A stretch of DNA of 64,000 bases from an uncultured Clostridium sp. GTDB lineage: Bacteria; Bacillota; Clostridia; TANB77; CAG-508. The stretch covers positions 41,340 to 105,339 of the forward strand of contig CANSMW010000006.1 of assembly GCA_947648215.1 (NCBI GenBank), written 5' to 3'. The position numbers were made by a program, and so were the translations under genes. Shown piece by piece: positions 1 to 10,102 of this stretch (the stretch's first letter is position 1; every line of letters begins with the position of its first letter). A model generated the notes under the pieces. It saw only the letters and a list, made by a program, of their open reading frames with translations. It was not told the DNA's origin and searched no databases.

Positions 1-2356
1 CATAGTAGGTTTCTACTTCTATGTTTTCACGATCGATGTTTGGAAGTTCGACTGAGCAGGTTACTTCTATATTATTTCCTGCATCTAGGGTAATGTCTTC
101 TAGGTTGCTTTTTTGGTATATTTTAATGTCATTCCAATTATTATATAATTCATTTTTCCATGCTTGGAAAGCAGTTACTTCTTCTAAATCGTTAAAGTAT
201 TGGTTGGTTAGGTTCATAAGTGGCATATATAGCTTATCTACATAGTCTACTACCATTCTAGAAGTGCTGTATTTTCCACCTGTGGAAATAATCGAATTTT
301 TCATGTATTCCATCCATTTTGCCGAAATTCCATTTTTATCTTTTTCATAATACATTGGAATAATCTTATTTTCTAAGGTTTGATAAATACTTTGGCTATC
401 GGCATTGTCTTGTGTCTCATAAGATGGGTATTGTTCATTGCTTCCTATTAACCAACCATTCTTCATATTATATCCTTCTGCCCACCAACCATCAGAAATA
501 CTAAAGTTTACAACACCATTAACAGATGCTTTTTGTCCACTGGTTCCAGATGCTTCCATTGGTCTTCTTGGGTTATTTAGCCATACATCTACACCACTTA
601 CTAAATATCTTGCAATTTGAATATTGTAGTTTTCCAAAATAAAGATTTTTCCTTTAAATTGTGGTTTTAACGATATTTCGTGAATGTATTTAATTAAATC
701 TTGTCCCTCTTTATCCGCTGGATGTGCTTTTCCTGCAAATATAATTTGAACAGGACGTTCTTGGTCATTTAGTATTTGAGTAATTCGTTCTAAGTCTCTA
801 AAAATTAGGGTTGCTCTTTTATAGGTTGCAAATCTTCTTGCAAACCCAATCGTTAAAGCATTTGGATCCAATTTTGAAACAATTTCTCTTATTTCATCAT
901 AGCCACAACCTGCATTTTTCATGCGGTTTGTTACATTTTCTTTTACTAAATTTAGTAGTTTTACTTTTCTATCTACATGGGCTTTCCACAATTCCTCATT
1001 TGGAATATTGGCAATTCCTTTCCAAGTTTCATCATCGTAAATGGCGTCTTGCCAGAATGGTGTTAGGTATTTGTTATATAGTTCTTTTAAGTTTGGTGCA
1101 AGCCAAGAACAAGTATGAATTCCGTTGGTAATATGGGTAATTGGCGACTCATCTGCTGAAATATTTGGCCATACATCACCAAATAATTCTCTTGATACTT
1201 CCCCATGTAGTTTACTAACTCCATTTTTCTTTCCTGCAATTTTTAATGCTAGAATTCCCATATTGAACCCTTGCTCCAAATAATCACATGGTTTCATTCC
1301 AAGTTTTAAGAAGCTTTCTCTTTCTAGCCCTAACCTTGGCCAAAAGTCTTTAAAGTACTTTTCTACTAAATCAAGTGGGAAGATGTCATTCCCAGCTGGT
1401 ACTGGTGTATGTGTGGTAAATACCGTTTTGGAAGAGGCAATTTCTCTTGCAATTTCAAACGATACTTGTTTTTCTTCCATAATGTCTTTGATGATTTCTA
1501 ATAATAAGAAAGAAGAATGTCCTTCGTTCATATGGTATACGGTTGGATTTAATCCTAATATTTTTAGAAGATGAGCCCCTGCCATTCCTAATACAATCTC
1601 TTGGCGAATTCTCATTTCTTGGTCTCCACCGTATAATTTTAGAGTAACTTCCCTATCCTCTGGATTTGCGTTTTGGTCAATATCCGAATCTAATAAGTAT
1701 AGAGTGACTCTTCCTACATTAATTTTCCATACCTTTAGATATACTTTTCTTTTTGGAAATTTGACATCAATAATCAAATCTTCTCCCTCTTTATTTTTTA
1801 CTGGTAAGATTGGAAGATTGTACAAATCAATGTTATGATAGATATTTTCTTGGTCTCCATAGCGGTTAATCTTTTGGTTGAAATATCCATTTTTATAAAG
1901 TAGACCAATTGCCACAAAAGGTAGCCCAAGGTCACTTGCCGATTTTAAATGGTCACCAGAAAGAATACCAAGTCCTCCTGAATAGATTGGTACAATTTCA
2001 TCTAGCCCATATTCTGCTGAAAAATAGGCAATTAAATCATTTTTGTTGTTTGGATATTTTTTAGAAAACCAAGTATTTTTGCTATTCATGTATCCATCAA
2101 AATCATTTACTACTTTATCATAGCTTTTTAATAAGGTTTCATTTGCTGCTGCTTGTTCTAATTTTTCTTGTGATACTTGTTTTAAGAATTTTACAGGATT
2201 TTTTCCGATTGTTTCCCATAAATCAATATCAATTTCTTTGAATAGTCTTAAATATTCACTATTCCATGCCCACCATAAGTTGTTTGCCATTTCTGATAAA
2301 CGGTTAATCCTTTTTGGTAATTGTGGATTAACGGTAATTCGATTAAACATATACAT
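1..2356 (-). CDS. glgP: Alpha-glucan (glycogen) phosphorylase, C-terminus beyond window
   Basis: The translation is a GT35 alpha-glucan phosphorylase that releases glucose-1-phosphate from glycogen or maltodextrin in the cytoplasm. It starts MYMFNRITVN, carries the NNLWWAWN motif typical of the short alpha-glucan phosphorylase subfamily, SAEYGL and GGLGILSGDH near residue 120, a VFTTHTPVPAG stretch, and the GKAHPAD motif near residue 540. The N-terminal 785 codons are present; the gene runs off the left edge, so the end of the pyridoxal-phosphate domain is missing. The start at 2356 is chosen because GGAGG lies 10 bases upstream; a second Met two codons later is less well placed. All CGG triplets I checked are out of frame. 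The family call is confident. Confidence 0.93.
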   Translation of the reverse strand, partial: MYMFNRITVNPQLPKRINRLSEMANNLWWAWNSEYLRLFKEIDIDLWETIGKNPVKFLKQVSQEKLEQAAANETLLKSYDKVVNDFDGYMNSKNTWFSKKYPNNKNDLIAYFSAEYGLDEIVPIYSGGLGILSGDHLKSASDLGLPFVAIGLLYKNGYFNQKINRYGDQENIYHNIDLYNLPILPVKNKEGEDLIIDVKFPKRKVYLKVWKINVGRVTLYLLDSDIDQNANPEDREVTLKLYGGDQEMRIRQEIVLGMAGAHLLKILGLNPTVYHMNEGHSSFLLLEIIKDIMEEKQVSFEIAREIASSKTVFTTHTPVPAGNDIFPLDLVEKYFKDFWPRLGLERESFLKLGMKPCDYLEQGFNMGILALKIAGKKNGVSKLHGEVSRELFGDVWPNISADESPITHITNGIHTCSWLAPNLKELYNKYLTPFWQDAIYDDETWKGIANIPNEELWKAHVDRKVKLLNLVKENVTNRMKNAGCGYDEIREIVSKLDPNALTIGFARRFATYKRATLIFRDLERITQILNDQERPVQIIFAGKAHPADKEGQDLIKYIHEISLKPQFKGKIFILENYNIQIARYLVSGVDVWLNNPRRPMEASGTSGQKASVNGVVNFSISDGWWAEGYNMKNGWLIGSNEQYPSYETQDNADSQSIYQTLENKIIPMYYEKDKNGISAKWMEYMKNSIISTGGKYSTSRMVVDYVDKLYMPLMNLTNQYFNDLEEVTAFQAWKNELYNNWNDIKIYQKSNLEDITLDAGNNIEVTCSVELPNIDRENIEVETYY

Positions 2357-2550
2357 AGTAATATTTCCTCCTTAGTTCTTTTACAAATATTTTTCTTTTT
2401 GTATCGACATACTTATTATCTATTATAATAAATAAAAAGTCAAATACTTTTTAGGAAATTTTTTGACTTTTTTAAAAATTTGTGTTATCCCTTAGAAGTA
2501 TCTAAAAATCTTTCATAAAATTTTGACATACAATAACTTCCAATTCCTTG

Positions 2551-2572
2551 CTATTCGGTTATAACCGAATAG
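2551..2572. promoter_or_regulatory. 22-bp perfect palindrome, possible operator
   Basis: CTATTCGGTTA and its exact reverse complement abut at 2551-2572 in the 409-base gap between the divergent phosphorylase gene and the XRE regulator gene. Perfect dyads of this length between divergent genes are typical regulator sites, but no binding protein can be named from the sequence. Confidence 0.45.
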
Positions 2573-2600
2573 TCGCTAATCTCTCATAAAAAACGCCCAA

Positions 2601-2660
2601 AAACCGCAAAGGTTTCAATTACGTTAAAGGTAATTTCTGGTAATCTTAAGGGTTTAACGT
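2601..2660. other. Paired hairpins in the glgP / XRE intergenic region
   Basis: AAACC-gcaaa-GGTTT at 2601-2615 is followed by ACGTTAAA (2621-2628) pairing with TTTAACGT (2653-2660), then a T-run on the + strand. This could be a small structured RNA or leader. I cannot match it to a known riboswitch. Confidence 0.3.
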
Positions 2661-2684
2661 TGCTTTTTTATGCATAAAATTCCG

Positions 2685-2690
2685 TATAAT
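2685..2690 (+). promoter_or_regulatory. Probable -10 box (TATAAT) for the XRE regulator gene
   Basis: A consensus TATAAT lies about 75 bases upstream of the regulator start. A TTGCTT about 19 bases further upstream is a weak -35 candidate. Confidence 0.4.
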
Positions 2691-2765
2691 ATCCACAATA
2701 ACTATCAAATATCTTCCTTCCCTTCTAAAATTAGTTTTGTTATTTTATATTACAGGTGATTAATA

Positions 2766-3113
2766 ATGAAAGTAGATAAAAAGAACACAACCATCAAAAT
2801 TGGAGATTTATTAAGAAGAACAAGAAAATCTCTTGGCTACACCCAAGAAGATGTTGCAGAAAGATTAGACCTAGCTTCAAGATATGTTTCCGATATTGAA
2901 CGAAATAAAACAAAAGGTAGTATTGATACATTGGTAAAACTATGTAACATTTATCACATTACTCCTACTTATGTATTACAAGAATACTTGGAGTTAAAAG
3001 ATGAATTTAAAATTGACCCAGATTTAATCGGATTCTACAAGTTAGATAGACGAGAACAAGAAGTTGTTTTAGCACTCATTCAATATATGAATATAACAAA
3101 AAAAATAAAGTGA
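2766..3113 (+). CDS. XRE-family helix-turn-helix transcriptional regulator
   Basis: A 115-residue protein with a Cro/C1-type HTH at about residues 12-68 (IGDLLRRTRKSLGYTQEDVA, then SRYVSDIERNK) and a short C-terminal tail. It resembles stand-alone XRE repressors that bind DNA as dimers. AGGTGAT about 6 bases upstream supports the ATG at 2766. It is transcribed divergently from glgP and convergently with the M15 peptidase gene; a shared bidirectional terminator follows. The target is unknown, and the nearby 22-bp palindrome is a candidate operator. Confidence 0.85.
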   Translation: MKVDKKNTTIKIGDLLRRTRKSLGYTQEDVAERLDLASRYVSDIERNKTKGSIDTLVKLCNIYHITPTYVLQEYLELKDEFKIDPDLIGFYKLDRREQEVVLALIQYMNITKKIK

Positions 3114-3136
3114 TACGGAAATCACTTTATTTTTTT
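3099..3136. terminator. Bidirectional rho-independent terminator
   Basis: An AAATAAAGTGAT arm and its complement ATCACTTTATTT flank an 8-base loop, with A-run and T-run on either side. It sits exactly between convergent genes ending at 3113 and 3150. Confidence 0.85.
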
Positions 3137-3149
3137 CTGCTAGTAAAAT

Positions 3150-3830
3150 TTAGTCTATGGTTGTGGCAGTTCTTCCACTTCCTACTACATTTTCTTGTAA
3201 AGAACGCCATGTGTTACAACCAATAATGCCATCTACTGCTAATCCTCTACTTGCTTGGTATCTTCTTACTGCATTATAAGTGTTATTTCCAAATATTCCG
3301 TCTAAACCGCCTGTCGTGTAGCCTAATGTGTTTAAATCGTCTTGGGCAATTAGTACATAGACACTTAGACTTCCTCTACGAAGCATTGGATACCCTCCGC
3401 TTGAACAAGCAGGTGGGCTTTGTCTTCTATCGAAATGCACCCATGTTGGGGATATGCTTACTGGTTCTATATAACTCCATAACCCAGAGTTTTTGGCACT
3501 ATTTCGCAAAGTTGCTCTTTGAGCATTTGTCCATAATTGTCCTACATCAAAAGCAGTTCCAGCATAATGTTGGGATTGCCCTGCATGACCTCCCTCCCAT
3601 GGTCTTCGAAAAGCATAACCTACTGGGATTGGTCCTCCATACAATTTTCTTTGCGAATTCCATGAGGTCATGGTTCGCTTTGTTGTCCATAAGGTATTGC
3701 TTCTACTAGCACCACGGAATTCTCTTACTGTAAGGGTTCGTCCTGTATTATATGGCATTGCTTCCGATAAATCTCGATAATATATTTCCATACGATCTGT
3801 ATCGTTATTATATACAATAATTTTTGCCAT
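3150..3830 (-). CDS. M15-family D,D-peptidase-like protein with peptidoglycan-binding domain
   Basis: A 226-residue protein with two domains. Residues about 35-135 are a peptidase M15A-like fold: SQHYAGTAFDVG gives zinc ligands H88 and D95, and WVHFD gives H132. Residues about 148-215 form a PG_binding_1 repeat (DDLNTLGY, LDGIFGNNTYNAVRRYQ). These proteins cleave peptide cross-links in peptidoglycan. No signal peptide is visible, so it may be exported by a non-Sec route, act at lysis, or derive from a spore-cortex or phage enzyme. AGGTGAT upstream supports the ATG at 3830. Confidence 0.82.
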   Translation of the reverse strand: MAKIIVYNNDTDRMEIYYRDLSEAMPYNTGRTLTVREFRGASRSNTLWTTKRTMTSWNSQRKLYGGPIPVGYAFRRPWEGGHAGQSQHYAGTAFDVGQLWTNAQRATLRNSAKNSGLWSYIEPVSISPTWVHFDRRQSPPACSSGGYPMLRRGSLSVYVLIAQDDLNTLGYTTGGLDGIFGNNTYNAVRRYQASRGLAVDGIIGCNTWRSLQENVVGSGRTATTID

Positions 3831-4140
3831 GAAATCACCTCTACTTATTTTATGAAAATCAAATAAGAGGTGTGATTTTTATTTTGTTCAATTGCAATTA
3901 CTATTATGCTTATCTTGTTAATTATGATATCTAGTTAAATATTGTTTTTATACCCTCCTTTTCTATCATTCTATCTTAAAAAATACTGGGGAATTATTCC
4001 CAACTTTGATACATTATACTATATTTTTACCGCAAAGTAAATTATGTGAATTATATATTTTTTCTCTTATTCACCCGTCTAGTCTGTAAAGTAATAAGGA
4101 AGAGTTAAAAAACCAAAACTCTTCCTTATCTTCTTAGAAC
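3831..4140. other. Intergenic region, hairpins only
   Basis: No gene is visible. An AAAATCA/TGATTTT dyad near 3853-3882 sits at the 5' side of the M15 gene. A strong hairpin, ATAAGGAAGAGTT (4094-4106) with AACTCTTCCTTAT (4117-4129), lies just past the stop of the 4141-4530 gene and probably ends its transcript, although the following T-run is poor. Confidence 0.5.
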
Positions 4141-4530
4141 CTACTTTGACCAAGTATACTTATCGATCATGGCTTGTAATCGATTAGCCTCCTTTTTTAA
4201 GTCTTCTTGCAATTCTTCCATTTTTTTCTTAGATACATTTGGATGTTCTTGTAGTTTAATTTCCCACTGTTCTCGTTCCGCATCTAATAGGTTTCTTCCA
4301 TATGTTAAAAATTTTTCTTTTTCTTTCATTTCATATAGAATTTTCATAAATGCTTCAAAATCATCTTGAAACGTTAAACTCAACACCCATTTGATTTTTT
4401 CTGTCTCATTTCTTAAATAAGTTTGCCATTTTACATCTTTTTTTGCTAAGAAATTAACTTCTTTGATGAAGCCATTTTTGATTTGAAACTTAATACAACA
4501 TTCTCTAGGCTTTGCAATTATCTCAGCCAT
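4141..4530 (-). CDS. Hypothetical charged protein, 129 aa
   Basis: I do not recognise this protein. It is soluble, rich in Lys and Glu, with a predicted coiled-coil or helical C-terminal half (about residues 75-125, KKKMEELQEDLKKEANRL) and a Trp-containing end. It has no membrane segment or signal peptide. AGGAGAACC precedes the ATG at 4530. It is divergent from mgtA across a 153-base gap. Confidence 0.65.
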   Translation of the reverse strand: MAEIIAKPRECCIKFQIKNGFIKEVNFLAKKDVKWQTYLRNETEKIKWVLSLTFQDDFEAFMKILYEMKEKEKFLTYGRNLLDAEREQWEIKLQEHPNVSKKKMEELQEDLKKEANRLQAMIDKYTWSK

Positions 4531-4683
4531 TTAGGTTCTCCTTTCTGCCATGTCTTTTTTGACATGCTTTATTATTATACTGAAATTTTATGTACATTTC
4601 AAGTATTAGGTATGTTTTTTTCATGTTTGTGACATACTTAAAAGAAAGTATCTTTTACATATATTTTAGAGGTGATGATTTAC

Positions 4684-7306
4684 ATGGCTACGAATTTAAA
4701 ATTAGAAGAAATCAATTTAAGTGAAAAATATGGGGTTGAAACGATTTTAGAGCCAAAGGAGTTTTTGGCAAAAATGAATTTTTTACGGTGCTGGTTTGAC
4801 CACAGATTTTGCAAATGGCTTACTTGCCAAAAATGGACCAAATGAATTAAAACAAGCAAAACGTAAACGCTGGTACCATTACTTATTTGAGAGTTTACTT
4901 AGTCCTTTTAATATTATTTTATTACTGATTTGTCTTGTTCTTGTATATACCGATGTCATTTTGGCTGAAACACCAAGTTATGCCAATATTGTGGTAATTG
5001 TGGTTTTAGTTGCTACTAGCACCCTTCTCGAATTTATTCAAGAATACCGTTCTAATAAAGCCGCTGAAAAACTCAGAAGTCTGGTTGCTACTACTTGTAC
5101 GGTTTTACGTGATAACCAAAAAGTAGCACTTCCCATAAAAGACATTGTAACTGGTGATATTGTTCTTCTCTCTTCAGGGGACATGATTCCTGCTGACCTT
5201 CGTATTATTGAAGAAAAAGATTTACATGTAGGACAATCTACTTTGACTGGTGAATCCGAAGCGGTTAAAAAGATGGCTACCTCTAAACTTCGTTCTGTGG
5301 AAGAAATAAAAAGCGTCACCGATTTGGATACCATCTGTTTTATGGGAACTAACGTAATTAGTGGTAGTGCCAAAGGGGTAGTCATTAAAACCGCAAATGA
5401 TACGTATTTAGGAAAAATCGCCAAAACCATTGGGGCTGGAAAACCAGAAACGGCTTTTCAAAAAGGAATTAAAAGCATTAGTAAATTACTCATCCGTTTT
5501 ATGCTTGTTATGATTCCCATCACCTTTTTTATTAACATTGGAAAACATGATGTATTAATTACTTTTACTTTCTCGGTTGCTATTGCCATTGGAATTACCC
5601 CTCTTTTGCTACCAGTTATTTTGTCTTCCTCTCTTGCCAAAGGTGCTCTTCGCATGTCGAAAAAGAAAACAATTGTAAAAAAACTAGATTCTATCCAAAG
5701 TTTTGGTGCTATGAATATTCTTTGCACCGATAAAACAGGTACTTTAACCAAAGATGAAATTGTACTACAGAAATATTTGGATGTGAATGGAAACGAGAAT
5801 TATGGTGTTTTAAAACATGCCTTTTTAAATGCCTTTTTTCAAACTGGGCTAAGAGGAAACATCGATAAAGCCATTATCGACAAAGCAAAGGAAATGAATT
5901 TAAGCGATATTTCCAATCACTATACCAAACAAGACGAAATTCCTTTCGATTTTGCAAGAAGACGTTTATCGGTTGTAGTTTCAGATGGCACAAAAACACA
6001 GCTAATTACTAAAGGTGCCGTAGAAGAAATTTTATCCATTTGTAGCCTTGTTTATGATAATGGTTCTGTTTTGGAAATGACAAGCACAAGAAAAGAAACC
6101 ATTCGAAATTTTACTAGACAAATGAATTTAGAAGGATTACGTGTAATTGCGGTTTGCCAGAAAAATGATATTTCTGGGGTTTCGGAGTTTAGTGTAAAAG
6201 ATGAATCCAAAATGGTATTAATGGGTTTTATTGGATTTTTAGACCCACCGAAGGAAAGTGCCAAACTTGCCATCGATTCTTTAAATGAAAAGGGAATTCG
6301 TGTGATTGTGTTAACTGGAGATAACGAAGAAGTTACCAAATGTATTTGTGAACAAGTTGGTATCCGTACCAAACGTATTGTTTCTGGTAGCCAAGTAAAT
6401 CGATTAACCGATTCGGCCCTTCTTCGCCTACTTTATGATACCAATATTTTTGTAAAACTTTCTCCTATTGAGAAAGCAAGAATTGTGCGATTGTTAAAAG
6501 AGGCTGGAAATGTGGTTGGTTATATGGGAGATGGGATTAATGATAGCCCTTCTCTTACCAATGCAGATGTTGGTATTAGTGTTGATACCGCAGTTGACAT
6601 TGCCAAAGAAACCTCCGATATTATTCTCCTAGAAAAAGATTTGAATGTTTTATTAGATGGAGCCATTGAAGGAAGAAAAACATTTGCTAATTTATTAAAA
6701 TACATCAAAATGGCAGTTAGTTTCAATTTTGGTGAAGTACTTTCGGTATTAATTGCAAGCATTGTCTTACCCTTTTTACCAATTACCCCAATTCAATTAC
6801 TAGTGCAAAGTCTTTTATACGACTTTGGTCAGCTTAGCCTACCCTTCGACAATGTGGATGCCGAATATGTAACCAAACCAAGAAAATGGAATTTAAAAGA
6901 CTTACGAAATTTCATGTTCTTCATGGGACCCACTAGTTCCATTTTCGACCTAATGGTATTTGCCTCTCTATGGTTTGGTTTTGGCTTAAGACTTCCTCAA
7001 AGTGCACTTTTCCAAACCATATGGTTTAGCTATGGAGTAGTTTCCAACCTAATCGGTCTACACATCATTAGAACCGCCAAAACCCCATTTTTAAAAAGCA
7101 ATGCCTCTCTACCAGTCTACCTAACATCTATCCTCTTAAGCATTGTCGCACTCATAGTACCATTTACTGCCTTAGGCAAATGGATTGGGCTTGTTGCATT
7201 TGCCCCAATCTACCTAATCGTCATAATCGGGTTTCCTATCCTATATTGCTTCATTGCAAGCATTGTTAAGAGGCTGTATGTTAAGAAATATGGAGAATGG
7301 ATATAA
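4684..7306 (+). CDS. mgtA: MgtA-type P-type ATPase, read through a CGG +1 frameshift at 4786
   Basis: The protein is a P3B magnesium-importing ATPase. Evidence includes TLTGES in the actuator domain, the MgtA-specific block AKGALRMSKKK, FGAMNILCTDKTGTLT with the phosphorylated Asp near residue 349, TGDN, MGDGINDSP, and about ten membrane segments. Translation from ATG 4684 (after GAGGTGATG) meets an in-frame CGG at 4786-4788 and would stop soon after. Skipping that C gives FLGAGLTTDF and joins the 836-codon open frame that continues to 7306. The span is 3n+1, as expected for one +1 shift. Without the shift, an internal start at 4796 would lose about 37 residues. The alternative explanation is one extra T in the T6 run at 4779-4784. 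The product imports Mg2+ across the cytoplasmic membrane. Confidence 0.87.
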
Positions 7307-7339
7307 ATTGGGACGAACACAAGGCTCTTTCTACAATCT

Positions 7340-7366
7340 AAAAAAGACACCTCTGGTGTCTTTTTT
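7340..7366. terminator. Bidirectional rho-independent terminator
   Basis: A6-GACACC-tct-GGTGTC-T6 is a compact terminator between the convergent mgtA and capA-like genes. It overlaps the stop codon of the latter. Confidence 0.9.
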
Positions 7367-8579
7367 AGGTCCCCATAATGCTTTCAATCTTTGCAAGCTC
7401 TGCCTTTATGGTTTTGTAGGTGTTAGCACCTATGGTAGTATCGGTTCCATTTTCATAGTTTGCGATGGTTTTCCTGATGTCTAATATTTTGTAACGTTGT
7501 GGCTTTCCTGCTCCTTTATCGTATACGTAAAGTGGTGTGTATTCTACTTTATCAATCGAAATTTTTCCTTCTGGGTTTTTGGTGATTTGCAAATCTAATA
7601 TAATCGTATTTCTTGTGTTTTCTTGTTTTTGTGCGGATATGAAATTTCCTAGGGAATAAATCACAAACCCATCTTTGGTGGTTCCATCTGGTAAGCTTAT
7701 GGTTCGTTTTTCCATTGGTTCTAGTACATGAGGATGACTTCCTAATATAATATCTACATCATTTTCAAATAAGAAATCGGCTAGCCTTTCTTGGGTTTTG
7801 TTTTGCTTTATTTTATACTCGTCTCCCCAATGCATACTAACACAAATCACATCCACGTTTTGTTCCTTCGCTTGTTCAATTTGCTGTTTCATAAGAGTTT
7901 CGTCAATTAAGTTAATACAATACTCTCTTCCCTTTGGCACCGGAATTCCGTTTGTGCCATAAGTAAACGATAAAAACGCAAATGTAATCCCATTTACTTC
8001 TTTTATGAGTATTTTATTTTGTTCTTCAGAAGAACGATACGTCCCCATATGAGAAATTCCAATTTCATCTAACACATCCAATGTGCGGACAATTCCATTA
8101 TACCCCTTATCTAAACTATGATTATTCGCCGTAGATAACACATCCACTCCCATGTCTTTTAAAGCATATCCTAAAGCATCTGGTGTATTAAACGTAGGAA
8201 AACCGCTATACCCTTTTGCCTCTCCTGCAAAAGTAGTCTCCAAATTACCAATCGCAATATCGGCAGAGGCTATCTTATCTCGTATATTGGTAAATATATG
8301 CGAAAAATCATACGTTTTTGTACTTGCCTGATAAGCATCTTTAAAATTCTGTCTATGACACATGGCATCTCCAATGGCCACTAAATGAATGGTACTACTC
8401 TGCTTTTCTTTTACAACCGTATTTTGTTGTGCTAGTGTAGAAGATATTACATCAGTTTCTTTTTGTGGATAATATGATACTATAAAAATTGCAATCATAA
8501 TCATTATTAAAATGCTAAATCCCACAATGTACTTTAGTTTGTTTCTTCTTAAATTCTCCGGCTTTTTTCGTTTCTTCAT
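7365..8579 (-). CDS. CapA-family (PGA_cap) metallophosphatase-like protein
   Basis: A 404-residue protein with a basic N-terminus, one membrane anchor (about residues 16-36) and an extracellular PGA_cap domain from about residue 65. Motifs are GDAMCHRQNF, IGNLETTF, STANNHSLD, MHWGDEY and GSHPHVLEP, all typical of the calcineurin-like fold of CapA. In Bacillus CapA takes part in poly-gamma-glutamate synthesis or export. No capB/capC neighbours are present here, so the substrate is uncertain. It is a single gene ending in the bidirectional terminator shared with mgtA. Confidence 0.85.
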   Translation of the reverse strand: MKKRKKPENLRRNKLKYIVGFSILIMIMIAIFIVSYYPQKETDVISSTLAQQNTVVKEKQSSTIHLVAIGDAMCHRQNFKDAYQASTKTYDFSHIFTNIRDKIASADIAIGNLETTFAGEAKGYSGFPTFNTPDALGYALKDMGVDVLSTANNHSLDKGYNGIVRTLDVLDEIGISHMGTYRSSEEQNKILIKEVNGITFAFLSFTYGTNGIPVPKGREYCINLIDETLMKQQIEQAKEQNVDVICVSMHWGDEYKIKQNKTQERLADFLFENDVDIILGSHPHVLEPMEKRTISLPDGTTKDGFVIYSLGNFISAQKQENTRNTIILDLQITKNPEGKISIDKVEYTPLYVYDKGAGKPQRYKILDIRKTIANYENGTDTTIGANTYKTIKAELAKIESIMGT

Positions 8580-8707
8580 ATTTTACATCTCCTATTACTA
8601 TGAACAAATGATTATATCTATTTTTCTTCTTAAATTATAACCTTGTCATTCAAAAAACACAAGTATTAATTACTGCATTTACATTTTTATAAGAACCTGA
8701 CCCATCG

Positions 8708-8724
8708 CACAGGCAAAGCCTGTG
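8708..8724. repeat. Small hairpin CACAGGC-aaa-GCCTGTG
   Basis: A perfect 7-bp stem in the gap downstream of the GH144-like gene. It could be part of an intergenic repeat family. There is no T-run, so it is not a clear terminator. Confidence 0.4.
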
Positions 8725-8767
8725 GTGAGGTACTTAAGAAACCTTGTTACTTTCGTAATAAAAAATA

Positions 8768-8793
8768 CAAACAACCTAGTGTTAGGTTGTTTG
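8768..8793 (-). terminator. Terminator of the GH144-like gene
   Basis: ACAACCTA-gtg-TTAGGTTGT with A/T flanks lies 11 bases beyond the stop at 8804, the stop reached only after the CGG +1 shift. This supports the longer reading of the gene. Confidence 0.7.
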
Positions 8794-8803
8794 TACAAAA
8801 CTA

Positions 8804-10037
8804 TTATTCCATTATTTCTTCCTTTTTCTTTATTTCTAATATTTCCAATCCCCTTTTTATGGTTTCATTTTGCATAGCATATCTCCATATAGTTCCGGTT
8901 TAAATAATTTTCAATCATAACCATTGAAATTCCTTTATCAATTCCAATATATTCCTTCGATACCCATAATTGATTCTTTTCTATATTATATCCATCTAAA
9001 AATCCATATTTCGACCATAGCTTTGGATATGTATGGTATAAGTATTTCATCATTTCCATAGTTTCTTTTGGCGTAAATACCACCGAACCAATGGCTCCAC
9101 ATGGGGCTACTGTCCCATCGTTTTCTAGGTTTAAATCCACGAAACATGGCTTTGCTCCATAGGATTTATACCCATCTGGTCCCACACATGCAGTTAACCC
9201 CCACGAATCTTCGCCATATGTTTGATAGGTATCTTTATTTTTTATACAATATTCCCTGTTTGCTTTTGTGGCTTTTACTGAATTTTCAAACCAATCGATT
9301 CCGTTTTTATCTTTTATATTTCGAAAATCAATCCATGCATGTGAAAATTGGTAGGTAAACAAAGTTCCACAATAAGTAAAAATAATGTCTTTTATTTCTC
9401 CATAGTCTTGTTTCTTTTTTTCAAAATCATCGTATATGGAGGAATTGACTGGGTGTGTGTTTGACGCAACACCTAATATGTACAACATCAATTGTTCTCC
9501 ATACATGTCCCAACTGCCCCAAAAGCCTTGTTCTTTGGTATAACCCATATAGAATTGATTTGTTTCTTTATTTCGATACCATTCCCAATCAATTTGTTCA
9601 TATAACTTTTCTGCCTTTTTCCTTATTTCCCCTCCGAAATATTCTCCAATTGTTAAGGCTCCACAAATAAAAATAGCAGTATCAATAATAGATACTTCAC
9701 AGTTCCATTCTCTTTTTGCGGTTCTCATATTTACAAAATGATAATAAAACCCATGAATATTTTCTATTTTCTGTAAAAACGTATCTAGAGTTTTATTTGC
9801 TCTATCATATGCTTTTTCATATGATAACCAGCCATGTTCTACTCCAATGATTAGTGCTGCAAACCCATAGCCCACCGATGCAATACTTGCAATTTCTTTA
9901 TGGTAAGGCGATTTATCACGAATTAACCCATATCCCTTTGTTTGTTTATCTAGGTTAATTTCTTTATTAAAGAACTGAAAACACCCTTTCAATTCTTTTT
10001 GTAAAATTTTTTCTTTCGTGCATTTACGTATAATCAA
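8804..10037 (-). CDS. GH144-like glycosidase (glycoamylase domain), CGG +1 frameshift at 8895-8897
   Basis: The protein is a PF10091 'glycoamylase' enzyme, the family now linked to GH144 beta-1,2-glucanases. Motifs are IASVGYGFAALIIGVEHGW, MYGEQLMLYILG, and the hallmark YGEDSWGLTACVGPDGY. It folds as an (alpha/alpha)6 barrel; no signal peptide is seen. In the zero frame the protein ends at 8865 after an in-frame Asn-CGG. Skipping the C gives NGTIWRYAMQNETIKRGLEI, which matches the usual family C-terminus (ENYxxGxIWxxFMxxxxIxxGL), and a stop at 8804 next to a terminator. The length is 3n+1. I prefer the TTG start at 10037 (AGAGGTGG six bases upstream) over the GTG at 10082, which lacks a good ribosome site. 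Confidence 0.83.
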
Positions 10038-10102
10038 AATAAACCACCTCTTATTTTGATTATACTTTATTTTTCTTTTCACTTCAATGGAAGTTTTTAC
10101 TA

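Noticed and set aside
2581..2670. Riboswitch in the glgP/XRE gap
   Set aside because: Hairpins are present, but I cannot match conserved core positions of any riboswitch class.
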